Notes: generated from the sequence alone by a model not told the origin. A DNA stretch of 64,000 nt from Bog-473 sp963850095 (GCA_963850095.1 CAWKJX010000012.1:379972-443971), one strand, 5' to 3'; positions 17,638 through 26,648 are shown, numbered from the stretch's first letter. Numbers and translations: made by a program.

Positions 17638-18882
17638 TCAGCCGCCCTTGTAGATCCGGCCGTCCTTCATGACGAACGACACCTCCTTGGTCACCTTGAT
17701 GTCCTCGGAGGGATCGCCGGGCACGGCAACGATGTCGGCCAGATATCCCGGGGCCAGGCGACCGAGGTCGTGCTCGTGCTCGATGAGCTCGGCGCTGGTC
17801 AGGGTGGCCGCCTGCAGCGCCCGCATCGGCGTCATGCCCCGGTCGCACATGGAGATGAGTTCCTCCGCCTGGCTGCCGTGTGGGATGGCCGGGGCGTCGG
17901 AGCCACAGGCGATTTTCACGCCGAGCTCGAGTGCCCGGCCGAACATCCGGCGCGCCTGCGGAAAGATTTCGGCCGCCTTCTTCTGGAGGATGGGATGAAT
18001 GCGGTCCACCGCCATGTGATCGGCGAGTGCGGTCGTGCCGACGAGAAAGGTCTCGTGCTCGACCATCTGCTTGAGCGTGTCTTCGGTGGCCAATGACCCG
18101 TGCTCAATACAGTCGACGCCGGAACGGATGCACGCCCGGATGCCAGCATCACCATGCGCGTGCGCGGCGACGCGTAGGCCGTTGCGATGCGCTTCGTCCA
18201 CGATGGCGGCCAGTTCCTCGTCCGAGTACTGCTGGCAGCCGGCGGCCGAGCTGAACGACATCACACCGCCCGAGGCCGAGATTTTGATCAGCTTGGCGCC
18301 GTACTTGATCTGGTAGCGGACGGCCTTGCGAACCTCGGGCACGCCGTTGGCGATCCCCTGCTCGACACTCTGGGGCATGATGCCCGGGGCGAGCCCCTGG
18401 AACATGGTCGGATCGAGGTGGCCGCCGGTCGGCGTGATGGCGTGGCCCGCCGGAAGAATACGCGGTCCGGGGAACCATCCGTTGTCGACTCCCTTCATCA
18501 GGTCGACATCGAGGAGGAAACCCGCTGTGTAGACCATCAGGCCAAGGTTGCGGACGGTGGTAAACCCGGCTTCGAGCGTGGTGCGGCAATTCACGACACC
18601 GCGCAGGGTCCGGTACACCGGCGAATCCTTCACCCCGTGCATGGGGTCGGGCAGGCCGTCGGGCCCGCCCGGCCCGCCGATGAGCATGTTCAGCTCCATG
18701 TCCATCAGACCGGGCAGGAGCGTCACGTCGCCCAGGTCGATCTCGGTGGCGGGGCTCGGGAGCTCCTTGGGATTGACGGCCACGATCTCGTTGCCGTCGA
18801 TCACGATCACGGCCGGAGAGCGCACCTCACCCGCCTCGACGTCGCACCAGCGGTCGGCCTTCAAGATCGTCACGTCACTCAT
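17638..18882 (-). CDS. Amidohydrolase-superfamily protein lacking the HxH metal motif
   Basis: The 414-residue protein resembles imidazolonepropionase/Xaa-Pro-peptidase-like amidohydrolases. It has YGAKLIKISASGG with the candidate bridging lysine, VAAHAHGD, CIEHGS, ACGSDAPA and a C-terminal GYLADIVAV beta-sandwich segment. At the end of strand 1, however, the usual LPGLID-x-H-x-H reads LPGLMDMELN, so Glu63 and Asn65 replace the two metal-binding histidines. It may be a one-metal enzyme or have altered chemistry. I chose the ATG at 18882, preceded by AAGAGGAG; the longer frame adds 12 residues. It lies 13 bases after the dioxygenase in the same operon. Confidence 0.85.
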   Translation of the reverse strand: MSDVTILKADRWCDVEAGEVRSPAVIVIDGNEIVAVNPKELPSPATEIDLGDVTLLPGLMDMELNMLIGGPGGPDGLPDPMHGVKDSPVYRTLRGVVNCRTTLEAGFTTVRNLGLMVYTAGFLLDVDLMKGVDNGWFPGPRILPAGHAITPTGGHLDPTMFQGLAPGIMPQSVEQGIANGVPEVRKAVRYQIKYGAKLIKISASGGVMSFSSAAGCQQYSDEELAAIVDEAHRNGLRVAAHAHGDAGIRACIRSGVDCIEHGSLATEDTLKQMVEHETFLVGTTALADHMAVDRIHPILQKKAAEIFPQARRMFGRALELGVKIACGSDAPAIPHGSQAEELISMCDRGMTPMRALQAATLTSAELIEHEHDLGRLAPGYLADIVAVPGDPSEDIKVTKEVSFVMKDGRIYKGG

Positions 18883-18895
18883 CGTCTGACTCCTC

Positions 18896-19723
18896 TTATT
18901 GGATGGGCTCGTCGCCACTCATGGTCGTGCGGTGCATCTCGCGCTCCGACGTTGGGTCGTAGGGCTGCACCCGGTGCATGACCCCTGTGTTGTCCCAGAC
19001 GACGAAGTCGCCCACCGACCACTCGTGGCGGTAGACGCGGTCGGGTACCGTCGCCCGCGCCATGAGGTCGGCCAGCAGGGCCTTGCCTACATCGAGGTCC
19101 ATGCCGAGGACGTGTGATGCCGTCACGCCGATCACCAGTGACTTGCGGCCGGAGCGGTGCTCCCACACCAGCGGGTGCTCCTTGTCGGGCTTCTCCCGCC
19201 AGCGGGCCAACTCCTCGGGTGTCGGGTCCGGATTGATCTGGCGCTGCGAGGCCTCGAAGGAGTGCAGCACGCGCACGGACTCGAACCGCTCCTTCTCCTC
19301 CGGGCTGAGGTCGTCGTAGGCGGCGTAGGTGCTGGCGAACTCGGTCTCGCCACCCGTGGCGGACAGCACGACGGCGCTGAGCGTCGTCGCCTTGGCCGGG
19401 ACGTCGTCCTGGGCACCGTCGATGTGCCAGTTGAACGTGCCCTTCGTGTACGCCGCCGTGTGGCTCTTGGCCGGATCGAGCGACACGGTGTAGATCGACG
19501 GCAGCGGGGCGGGCTCCGCCTTGCCGACGTCGTCCAGCTTCTTCGAGAACTGGACCTGGGTCTCGTCGTCGATGTGGAGCTGGCGGAACACCAGCACCCC
19601 GCTCTCCTCGAGCGCCTCCATGCAGGCGGCCGGGAGTCCGTCGTCCTTCTGCAGATCCGCCAGCTCGAGGCCGAGGACCTCGGCCCCCACGGTGCCGAGC
19701 TTCTTGGTAGTGATGGTGGTCAT
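18896..19723 (-). CDS. TauD/TfdA-family Fe(II)/2-oxoglutarate dioxygenase
   Basis: The 275-residue non-haem iron oxygenase has the iron-binding facial triad: NWHIDGAQ (His-x-Asp) in the first half and the distal His in GVMHRVQPYD. The 2-oxoglutarate-binding Arg lies in EREMHRTTMSG. VWEHRSGRKSLVIGVTASHV is a typical substrate-side segment. Family members hydroxylate alpha to sulfonates, phenoxyacetates, amino acids or carboxylates, using oxygen and 2-oxoglutarate and making succinate and CO2. It is the second gene of the minus-strand operon, after the SDR and before the amidohydrolase. The substrate is not determinable from sequence. Confidence 0.9.
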   Translation of the reverse strand: MTTITTKKLGTVGAEVLGLELADLQKDDGLPAACMEALEESGVLVFRQLHIDDETQVQFSKKLDDVGKAEPAPLPSIYTVSLDPAKSHTAAYTKGTFNWHIDGAQDDVPAKATTLSAVVLSATGGETEFASTYAAYDDLSPEEKERFESVRVLHSFEASQRQINPDPTPEELARWREKPDKEHPLVWEHRSGRKSLVIGVTASHVLGMDLDVGKALLADLMARATVPDRVYRHEWSVGDFVVWDNTGVMHRVQPYDPTSEREMHRTTMSGDEPIQ

Positions 19724-19753
19724 GGTGCTGCCCCCGATACTCCCCCGCGACGA

Positions 19754-20506
19754 TTAGACGTACCAGCCGCCGTTGACGTTGATCTGCTGGCCGGTAATGT
19801 ACCCGGCCTCTTCCGAGCACAAGAAGGCCGCGGTGACGGCGATGTCGTCGGGAGTGCCGAGCCGCCCGAGCGGGGCCCGGGCGATGATCTGATCGAGGCT
19901 GCCCATGGCGCCCGACTCCATGGGACGCCGCATCATGGGCGTGTCGATGACGCCGGGCGGGATGGTATTGACAGTGATGCCGTGCGGTGCCAGATCGAGC
20001 GCGAGCGCCTTGGTCAGCGCGATGACGCCGCCCTTGGTGGCCACGTAGTGCGACATGCGCCGGGTGCCCGACTGCGCCGAGGACGACGAGATGGTGACGA
20101 TGCGGCCCCAACCCGCCTCGAGCATGTCCGGCACGGCCAGCTGCAGGCAGTGGAACGTGCCCGACAGGTTGACCGCCACCATGCGGTCCCACTGCTCGGG
20201 GGTGATGTCGAGGAAGTCGCTGAACCCTTCGATGCCGGCGCTGGTGACCAGGATCTCAATCGGGCCGAGCTCGCGGCGGACCTCGTCGAACGCGGCGTCG
20301 ATCGCCGCCCGGTCGCTCACGTCGACCCGGACGCCTCGTGCCCGGACGCCGTCGACGTCGAGCTCTCTGGCTACCTCGGCCACGGCCTCACCGTCAATGT
20401 CGAGTACGGCGACCTGACGACCCTGTCGGCCCAGGTGGTGGCAGATGGCGCGACCCATGCCCGAGCCACCACCGGTCACAACCGCGACCCGGCTGACCTG
20501 CGCCAT
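19754..20506 (-). CDS. Short-chain dehydrogenase/reductase
   Basis: The 250-residue classical SDR has the nucleotide-binding VVTGGGSGMGRAICHHL, LDID for cofactor choice (Asp, favouring NAD), VTSAGIEGF, catalytic TISSSSAQSG with Ser, YVATKGG (Tyr-x3-Lys), and the C-terminal GYITGQQINVNGGWYV. The ATG at 20506 is preceded by GGGGAGGA. A longer frame adds 32 residues without similarity. It heads the five-gene operon and is divergent from the LLM oxidoreductase across 150 bases that contain an AT-rich patch around 20570-20600, where promoters for both directions are likely. It probably oxidises a secondary alcohol or reduces a ketone. Confidence 0.92.
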   Translation of the reverse strand: MAQVSRVAVVTGGGSGMGRAICHHLGRQGRQVAVLDIDGEAVAEVARELDVDGVRARGVRVDVSDRAAIDAAFDEVRRELGPIEILVTSAGIEGFSDFLDITPEQWDRMVAVNLSGTFHCLQLAVPDMLEAGWGRIVTISSSSAQSGTRRMSHYVATKGGVIALTKALALDLAPHGITVNTIPPGVIDTPMMRRPMESGAMGSLDQIIARAPLGRLGTPDDIAVTAAFLCSEEAGYITGQQINVNGGWYV

Positions 20507-20656
20507 CGCATCCTCCCCTTCGTGCCGTGCCGGTCTGGGCGGATCTCCCACCACACCGGCCGTCCAAACAGAAATAACATATACCTTTGGTGAGAATGCC
20601 ATTTCCCGAACCGGGTAAGACTGGCCCGGGTCCGACGAACGACGAAAGGAGCCGGC

Positions 20657-21619
20657 ATGCGCATCGGTCTTCAGGTCAGTGCCGACCGGGGTCGCTACGC
20701 GACCAAGGTGGAGAAGCTCCAGTCCGACGCCCGCTGGGCCGACGAGGCCGGCCTCGACACCATCTGGACCCCGCAGATCCCGGACGAGTTCGACGTGATG
20801 ATGGCGGTCGCCGTCATGGGCGCAGTGACCTCACGCATTGAGATCGGAACGTCGGTCGTTCCGATCCAGCCCCGTCATCCGGTCGTGCTGGCAGAACAAT
20901 CCCTTTCCGCGCAGGCCATCTGCGAGGGCCGCTTCACCCTGGGGCTCGGCGTGTCACACCACTGGATCATTCAGGACATGCTCGGACTGCCCTACGAGCG
21001 CCCGGCCACGACCATGCGCTGCTACCTCGACGTCCTCGACCAGGCCCTGGCCGGCCCGGGACGGGTCGAGGTGGCCAACGAGTTGTTCACGATCAACCAG
21101 CCGCTGGACGTGACCGACATCACGCCGACGCCGGTCATGATCGCCGCCATGGGGCCCGTCATGTTGAAGCTGGCGGGTGAGCGGGCCAACGGCACCGTCC
21201 TGTGGTTGGCCGACGAGCGCACGATCGCCTCGCACATCGTGCCGCAGATCACGGCGGCGGCCACAGAGGCCGGTCGACCGGCGCCGCGCATCATGGCTGG
21301 GGTGCCGGTGTGCCTGTGCAGCGACGACCAGGTGCCGGCGGCCATCGAGCGCACCAACCGGACCCTGAGCGAGGTCGTCGAATCTCCGAACTACGCACGC
21401 CTCATGGAGCACGGCGACGCCCGGACGATCGGCGACGTCCTCATCTGCGGCAGCGAGGCGACCATGGAGAAGCGCATGCAGGGCTTTGCCGAGGCCGGGG
21501 TCACGGACCTCAACTGCCGCATTGTGCCTCTGGGCGAAGGACGCGAGGAGATCAAGGCGTCGGCGGAGCGCACGCGCGAGTTCCTGGCCTCGGTGGCACC
21601 GGCGCCACGGAAGTCGTAA
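20657..21619 (+). CDS. Luciferase-like (LLM) F420-dependent oxidoreductase
   Basis: The 320-residue TIM-barrel protein has the LLM start MRIGLQVSADRG, DTIWTPQIPDEFDVM, RIEIGTSVVPIQPRHPVVLAEQ and the family signature GRFTLGLGVSHHWI. The layout is that of F420-dependent methylene-tetrahydromethanopterin-reductase-like enzymes, common in actinobacteria. A GAAAGGAG site precedes the ATG. It is alone on the plus strand, between the divergent SDR operon and the convergent TetR gene. The substrate is unknown; hydride transfer to or from a carbonyl or alkene in the same catabolic route is plausible. Confidence 0.9.
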   Translation: MRIGLQVSADRGRYATKVEKLQSDARWADEAGLDTIWTPQIPDEFDVMMAVAVMGAVTSRIEIGTSVVPIQPRHPVVLAEQSLSAQAICEGRFTLGLGVSHHWIIQDMLGLPYERPATTMRCYLDVLDQALAGPGRVEVANELFTINQPLDVTDITPTPVMIAAMGPVMLKLAGERANGTVLWLADERTIASHIVPQITAAATEAGRPAPRIMAGVPVCLCSDDQVPAAIERTNRTLSEVVESPNYARLMEHGDARTIGDVLICGSEATMEKRMQGFAEAGVTDLNCRIVPLGEGREEIKASAERTREFLASVAPAPRKS

Positions 21620-21668
21620 CAGGGCGACTTCCCGGCTGGCCGGTTCGGTCAGCGACGGGTCCGGATCT

Positions 21669-22379
21669 TCAGGACCCGGCGCCGGCCACGATGCCGCCCG
21701 AAATGAGCTGCCAGACCTGCTCGGCGGCCCGTCCGGCATCGTCGCGCTCGATCCCGCTGATGGTCGGCGCGTAGGCGGCGTTGAACATGATGGTCGAGAG
21801 CAGGGTGCCGGCGTCCTCCTCATGTTCGACGCCGGGTCGGACGACGCCCGCCTCGACCGCGTCGGCCAGGATCTTCTCGGCCAGGGCGACGAGAGGAACG
21901 AAGGCTCGAGACGCCTCGGCCTGATGGCCGGTGAGCAGCTCGTGCGAGAACTCCGCCATGACCGGGGTCGGGTTGTTCTTGGAGGCCCGCCCCTTCGGTG
22001 CTGGAAGGCACATGCGGTAGTACTCGACGACGAAGGTGTGCAGCCGGTCCAGCGGCGTCGTCTCCTTGTAGACCAACTCCTCGAGGCGGTCCGCCGTCGA
22101 CCGGATGGCCTCGTCGAAGAGGGCGAGCAGCAGCTCGTGCTTCCCCGCGAAGTACTGGTAGAAGCTCCGCAGGGACTGCCCGGAGCGGTCGACGACCTCC
22201 TGGACGGTGAACTCCTTGCCGGAGTCGGCACTGGCGAGCAGCTCGAACCCGGCGTCGAGGAACCGCTGCACCCGGCCTTCGCTCCGCACCCGCGCCGAGT
22301 CCAGGGAGCGGGCGACCGCCAGGTCCCGCCTGCGCATCGGCGCGTCGGCCGGGGGGGCGGGGTTGTCAGCGGCGGGCAT
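21669..22379 (-). CDS. TetR-family regulator
   Basis: The 236-residue protein has a TetR DNA-binding domain around residues 35-80 (RVQRFLDAGFELLAS; FTVQEVVDRSGQSLRSFYQY, then FAGKHELL) and a helical ligand domain. I favour the ATG at 22379 over one five codons earlier; neither has a clear ribosome site. It is divergent from the SnoaL-acyl-CoA dehydrogenase operon with a 121-base gap, so it probably controls that operon in response to an acyl-CoA or substrate. Confidence 0.9.
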   Translation of the reverse strand: MPAADNPAPPADAPMRRRDLAVARSLDSARVRSEGRVQRFLDAGFELLASADSGKEFTVQEVVDRSGQSLRSFYQYFAGKHELLLALFDEAIRSTADRLEELVYKETTPLDRLHTFVVEYYRMCLPAPKGRASKNNPTPVMAEFSHELLTGHQAEASRAFVPLVALAEKILADAVEAGVVRPGVEHEEDAGTLLSTIMFNAAYAPTISGIERDDAGRAAEQVWQLISGGIVAGAGS

Positions 22380-22408
22380 AGGCCCAGTGTACAAGGTTCC
22401 CCCTATTT

Positions 22409-22425
22409 GAGAGGATGACTCTCTC
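22409..22425. promoter_or_regulatory. Weak inverted repeat between TetR gene and SnoaL operon
   Basis: GAGAG and CTCTC arms are separated by 7 bases in the divergent gap, in the position expected for a TetR operator. The arms are short and could occur by chance. Confidence 0.25.
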
Positions 22426-22500
22426 CATGAGTGGGGCTACTGGTACATGGATCTGCACTCCCAATTCCATCGTCTTGCTTCGTTGTTATCGTTGGGCGCT

Positions 22501-22947
22501 ATGGACCAGGGCCGGATCGCCGACATCATTGAACTCCAGCAGGTGCTCGCCCGCTACGCCGTCGGCATGACGCAGGACGACATCGAGCCCGTGATGGATG
22601 TGTTCACGCCCGACGGCACCTACAGCGCGTTCGGGTCGACCTACACCCTCAAGGACTTCCCCACCCTGGTGGCGGCGGCACCGAAGGGCCTTTTCCTGAC
22701 CGGGACACCCGTTCTCGACCTCGAAAGCGACACCGGCACCGGCTACCAGACGCTGTGCTTCGTCGACCAGACGACCCATGAAATGCGGATCGGCTGGTAC
22801 ACCGACACCTACCGGCGCACCGAGAAGGGATGGCGCCTTGAGACGCGGGCCATGACCTTCCAGCGGCGCAGCGGCGCCCGCGACTCGGGCAAGGCGCACG
22901 ATCCGACGAGGCCACTGCCGACCGACTCCGACGAGGCGGACGGCTGA
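22501..22947 (+). CDS. SnoaL/NTF2-like protein
   Basis: The 148-residue protein has the NTF2-like cone fold pattern of the SnoaL_4 group: IADIIELQQVLARYAVGMTQ, DVFTPDGTYSAFGS, and MRIGWYTDTYRRTEKGWRLE. Related proteins include ketosteroid isomerase, scytalone dehydratase and small subunits paired with ring oxygenases. The ATG at 22501 gives the usual start (MDQGRIADI); an upstream ATG at 22447 adds 18 residues. Its stop overlaps the next gene. It opens an operon of acyl-CoA dehydrogenases, so an isomerase or hydratase role is possible. Confidence 0.85.
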   Translation: MDQGRIADIIELQQVLARYAVGMTQDDIEPVMDVFTPDGTYSAFGSTYTLKDFPTLVAAAPKGLFLTGTPVLDLESDTGTGYQTLCFVDQTTHEMRIGWYTDTYRRTEKGWRLETRAMTFQRRSGARDSGKAHDPTRPLPTDSDEADG

Positions 22948-24092
22948 CCATCGCTGGCGTCCTGGATCTCCCGGCGTTCAAGGTCGCCGTCGACGACTGG
23001 CTCGACGAGCACGCGGCCGAGCTGGCGCCTGCCTTCGAGGGTATCGGGACTCTCGACGACCAGATGGCGCAGCTGCGCAAGGTCATGCGTCTGGCCTATG
23101 ACGCCGGCTTCATGTCCATGGGCTGGCCCGAGCGCGTCGGCGGGCTCGGGGGCTCCAACCTGCTCCGGGCCTACATGTCCGAAGCCCTCACTGCACGGGG
23201 ACTGGTGGAGCCCGGCATCTACTCCATGCCCGAGGTGCTCGCCCCCACCATGATCGACTTCGCTCCAGAGGAGTTGGCGGCGGAGATGGTGCCGTTGCTC
23301 CTCCGCGGCGACGAGATCTGGTGCCAGGGGTTCTCGGAGCCGGGCACGGGCAGCAACCTGGCTTCGATCACCTGCAGGGCCACCCGCACGGACGGGGGTT
23401 GGCGGGTCAACGGCCAGAAGGTGTGGACGAGCTTGGCCCAGTACGCGTCGCGCTGCGTGCTCCTCACCCGCACCGGCACGATCGAGTCGGCCCACCGCGG
23501 GATCACGTCGTTGTTCGTCGACATGGACACACCCGGCATCACGGTGCGGCCGATCGAGACGATGCACGGCTCCCCTGAGTTCTGCGAGGTCTTCTTCGAC
23601 GACGTGGTCGTGCCGCTCAACCGGCTGCTGGGCGAGGTCGACCGCGGGTGGTCGATCGCCATGGACCTACTTCCCTACGAGCGCAGTACCGCGCTCTGGC
23701 AGCGGGCCGCCTACCTGCAGCGGCGGCTCGAGCAACTGGTGGCGGCTGCGCCCGCCGGTGCGCTGGACCCAGCGGCCGTCGGCGAGGTGGCCCAGATGGT
23801 GCTTGCCTTCCGGGCGCGGTCGCGGACGACCCAGCGGCGGCTGGCGGCGGGCGAGACCCTGGGGGCGGAGACGTCCATCGACAAAGTGCTCCTGGCGACA
23901 GCAGAACAAGCGGTGTTCGATCTCGTCGTCGAGGGGCTCGGGGCGGAGGTTCTGCTCGGGGACGACCCGATCAGCGAGCGCTGGCGGCACGAGTTCCTCT
24001 ATTCGCGCGCCGCCAGCATCTACGGCGGCAGCGCGGAGATCCAGCGCAACATCATCGCCCGGCGCCTGCTCGCCCTCGGAGACGATGGGTGA
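22944..24092 (+). CDS. Acyl-CoA dehydrogenase, first subunit of a pair
   Basis: The FAD-dependent subunit has WCQGFSEPGTGSNLAS, VNGQKVWTSLAQYASRCVLL, and near the C-terminus FLYSRAASIYGGSAEIQRNI. Coding similarity (LDLPAFKVAVDDWLDEHA) extends about 40 residues before the first ATG (23064). There is no ATG, GTG or TTG in frame there. The likeliest start is CTG at 22944, overlapping the previous stop as CTGA and giving 382 residues. The next gene encodes a shorter partner, as in the alpha2beta2 acyl-CoA dehydrogenases of steroid and isoprenoid side-chain degradation in actinobacteria. The start is the main uncertainty. Confidence 0.88.
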   Translation: MTIAGVLDLPAFKVAVDDWLDEHAAELAPAFEGIGTLDDQMAQLRKVMRLAYDAGFMSMGWPERVGGLGGSNLLRAYMSEALTARGLVEPGIYSMPEVLAPTMIDFAPEELAAEMVPLLLRGDEIWCQGFSEPGTGSNLASITCRATRTDGGWRVNGQKVWTSLAQYASRCVLLTRTGTIESAHRGITSLFVDMDTPGITVRPIETMHGSPEFCEVFFDDVVVPLNRLLGEVDRGWSIAMDLLPYERSTALWQRAAYLQRRLEQLVAAAPAGALDPAAVGEVAQMVLAFRARSRTTQRRLAAGETLGAETSIDKVLLATAEQAVFDLVVEGLGAEVLLGDDPISERWRHEFLYSRAASIYGGSAEIQRNIIARRLLALGDDG

Positions 24093-25042
24093 TGGACGCG
24101 GCCGAGCGCGAGCTGTTCGAGAGCGGCATCCGCCGCGCCACGGAGTCCTGCAGCGGCGACGCCCTCGACGCCGCCCTGGACGACCTCGGCTGGTCCGACG
24201 CGCTCGCCGACGACCGGCGCACCGCCGTCTCGGTTCTGTTCGAAGCCCAGGGACGGGCGGGCGTGACGTCGTCCGCGCTGGACCAGTTGCTCGCGGCGGC
24301 GCTCGGGAGTCCCGGCTTGGGGCCGGTCGCCGTCCTCCTGCCGCCGCTCCGCCGGTACGACCCGCCCGCTCGTCGGGAGGGTGACCGTTGCGCCGTGCAG
24401 GGGCTGGGCACGGCGGCGCTGGGCCCCGCCGAGGTTGTGATCGCGGTCGCCCCGGCCGGAGAGAGCGCGGTCGCGTACGCGCTGGCGCCGGATGGACTGA
24501 AGCGGCGGCCGGTACGCGGGCTCGATCCATTGCTCGGCCTCTTCGAGGTCTCCGGCACGGTGGACGTGGCCGATTCATCATCAGCCGATTGGAGTGAGGC
24601 CGTGATCCTCGGCCAGCTGGCGCTGAGCCACGAACTGGTCGGGGTCAGCCGGGCCATGCTGGAGCTGGCCCGCCTGCACGCGCTGGAGCGGATCCAGTTC
24701 GGGCGCCCCATCAGCACGTTCCAGGCGGTCCGCCACCGCCTGGCCGAGAGCCTGGTGGCGATCGAGGCGGCCGCCGCGCTGGTCGCCGCCGCCTGGGACG
24801 AACCCGGCCCGGCCACGGCCGCCATGGCCAAGGGCCTGGCCGGACGATCGGCCCGCACGGTGGCCCGCCACGCCCAGCAGATGCTGGCCGGCATCGGCTT
24901 CACGACCGAGCACCCGCTCCACCTCTTCGTCCGCCGCACCTTCGTGCTCGACCAGTTGCTCGGGGCGGGAAGCACCCTGACGCGGGACGTCGGCGCCGGC
25001 GTGCTCGAGAGCGGCTCGCTACCGGCGACCCTGCCGCTCTGA
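24092..25042 (+). CDS. Acyl-CoA dehydrogenase, second (short) subunit
   Basis: The 316-residue partner starts at the ATG overlapping the previous stop by one base (TGATG). Its N-terminal half is reduced and diverged (LFEAQGRAGVTSSALDQLLA). The C-terminal helical bundle is recognisable: LSHELVGVSRAMLELARLHA, ERIQFGRPISTFQAVRHRLA and MLAGIGFTTEHPLHLFVRR. Short, diverged second subunits are typical of heteromeric acyl-CoA dehydrogenases, where the two chains together form the active sites. It probably works only with the product of the preceding gene. Confidence 0.87.
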   Translation: MDAAERELFESGIRRATESCSGDALDAALDDLGWSDALADDRRTAVSVLFEAQGRAGVTSSALDQLLAAALGSPGLGPVAVLLPPLRRYDPPARREGDRCAVQGLGTAALGPAEVVIAVAPAGESAVAYALAPDGLKRRPVRGLDPLLGLFEVSGTVDVADSSSADWSEAVILGQLALSHELVGVSRAMLELARLHALERIQFGRPISTFQAVRHRLAESLVAIEAAAALVAAAWDEPGPATAAMAKGLAGRSARTVARHAQQMLAGIGFTTEHPLHLFVRRTFVLDQLLGAGSTLTRDVGAGVLESGSLPATLPL

Positions 25043-25169
25043 GTCACACTCCAGGCGCCCCCCAAGGAAGAGCCCGGTGCGCCGGCCTGGGCCTTCGATT
25101 ATGCTCATGGCAGTTTTTGATAATTGGGTTTCCGCCCGGCGAGAAACCTGCGACAGATAGGGGTGGGAC

Positions 25170-26648
25170 ATGGCGCCAGCAGCCGGCCACGAAGTGCGGA
25201 TGCTCGTCGACGGGAAGCTCATCGAGTCCGATTCGGGCCAGACCTTCGACAACATCAACCCGGCGACCGAAGAGGTGCTCGGCCCGGTGGCCGACTCGTC
25301 GAACGCCGAGATGCACCGGGCCATTGACGCGGCGCGGCGTGCCTTCGACGAGACCGACTGGTCGCGCAACCGGGACCGTCGCAAGGAGTGCCTGGCCCAG
25401 CTGCAAGACGCGCTCGAGAAGGAGCGAGAGGAGCTGCGGGAGGAGCTGATCCTCGAGGTCGGCTGCCCGCGCCTGACGACGCACGCCAACCAGCTCGACA
25501 TCCCGCTCGACGGCGCGCTGCGCTACCCCATCAAGCTCATGGACGAGTTCGAGTGGCGCAGCGACATGGGCGGCATCATGGATCGGCGGGGCAATCCGAA
25601 CACGCGGCAGGTGTGGAAGGAGCCCGTCGGCGTCGTCGGAGCCATCGTCCCGTGGAACTTTCCGCTCGAGGTCACGCTGAACAAGCTCGGGCAGGCGCTG
25701 GCCACCGGCAACACGGTGATTCTGAAGCCGGCGCCCGACACGCCGTGGAACGCCACCCGGCTCGGACGACTCGTCGCCGAGCAGACGGAGTTCCCCCCGG
25801 GCGTCCTCAACGTCGTCACGTCGTCGGACCACCTGGTGGGCGAGGAGCTCACGCTGTCGCCCAAGGTCGACCTGATCTCGTTCACGGGATCAACGGCGGT
25901 GGGCAAGCGGATCATGGAGAAGGGCGCGGCGACCCTCAAGCGCGTCTTCCTGGAGCTGGGCGGCAAGTCGGCCACCATCGTGCTCGACGACGCCGATTTC
26001 GCATCGTCCGTGCCGTCGGGCGTCCAGGTCTGCTTCCACGCCGGGCAGGGTTGCGCCATTCAGACCCGCATGCTCCTGCCGCGCTCGCGCTACGAGGAGG
26101 GCGTCGAGATCCTGAAGGCGACGCTGGGATCGGTGGCCTACGGCGACCCGCAGCGCCCCGACGTCATCATGGGCCCGGTCGTCTCGGCCAAGCAGCGGGA
26201 GCGGGTGCTGGGGTACATCGAGAAGGGGGTGGCCGAGGGAGCGACGCTCGCTCTCGGTGGCGGACGGCCCGCCGACCTACCCAAGGGCTGGTTCGTGGAG
26301 CCGACCCTCTTCACGGACGTCGACAACTCCATGACCATCGCCCAGCAGGAGATCTTCGGCCCGGTGCTGGTCGCCATCGCATACGACGACGATGATGACG
26401 CCGTGCGCATCGCCAACGACAGCGTCTACGGGCTCTCGGGCGGCGTGTTCTCCGGCTCACTCGAGCGGGCCCTCGCAGTGGCCGAGCGCATCCGCACGGG
26501 AAGCTTCTCCGTCAACGGTGGCATGCCCATCGGTCAGGCCGACATGCCCTTCGGCGGCTACAAGGACAGCGGCATCGGCCGGCAGAACGGAGTGGCCGGG
26601 TTCGACCAGTACCTCGAGATGAAGTCGGTGGCCTGGCCGACGCCGTGA
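25170..26648 (+). CDS. Aldehyde dehydrogenase (NAD(P)+)
   Basis: The 492-residue enzyme oxidises an aldehyde to the carboxylic acid. It has the oxyanion Asn in IVPWNFPLEV, ITGSTAVGKR-type SFTGSTAVGKRIM for the cofactor loop, catalytic Glu in FLELGGKSATIVL, catalytic Cys in AGQGCAIQTRMLLP, and QEIFGPVLVAI. A run of five Asp residues (YDDDDDAVRI) follows the last motif. It begins 127 bases after the acyl-CoA dehydrogenase pair, with AGGGGTGGG before the ATG. The gap has an AT-rich patch (25109-25130) that might hold its own promoter. Its stop overlaps the reductase GTG by four bases. Confidence 0.93.
   Translation: MAPAAGHEVRMLVDGKLIESDSGQTFDNINPATEEVLGPVADSSNAEMHRAIDAARRAFDETDWSRNRDRRKECLAQLQDALEKEREELREELILEVGCPRLTTHANQLDIPLDGALRYPIKLMDEFEWRSDMGGIMDRRGNPNTRQVWKEPVGVVGAIVPWNFPLEVTLNKLGQALATGNTVILKPAPDTPWNATRLGRLVAEQTEFPPGVLNVVTSSDHLVGEELTLSPKVDLISFTGSTAVGKRIMEKGAATLKRVFLELGGKSATIVLDDADFASSVPSGVQVCFHAGQGCAIQTRMLLPRSRYEEGVEILKATLGSVAYGDPQRPDVIMGPVVSAKQRERVLGYIEKGVAEGATLALGGGRPADLPKGWFVEPTLFTDVDNSMTIAQQEIFGPVLVAIAYDDDDDAVRIANDSVYGLSGGVFSGSLERALAVAERIRTGSFSVNGGMPIGQADMPFGGYKDSGIGRQNGVAGFDQYLEMKSVAWPTP

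Noticed and set aside
17246..17848. N-terminal extension of the hydroxyacid dehydrogenase
   Set aside because: The 200 extra residues lie over the CMD gene in another frame and are Arg-rich without similarity; the Rossmann motif starts at the GTG at 17245.
18879..20192. 437-codon open frame on the minus strand across SDR and dioxygenase
   Set aside because: Different frame of two real genes that overlap it and carry full motifs.
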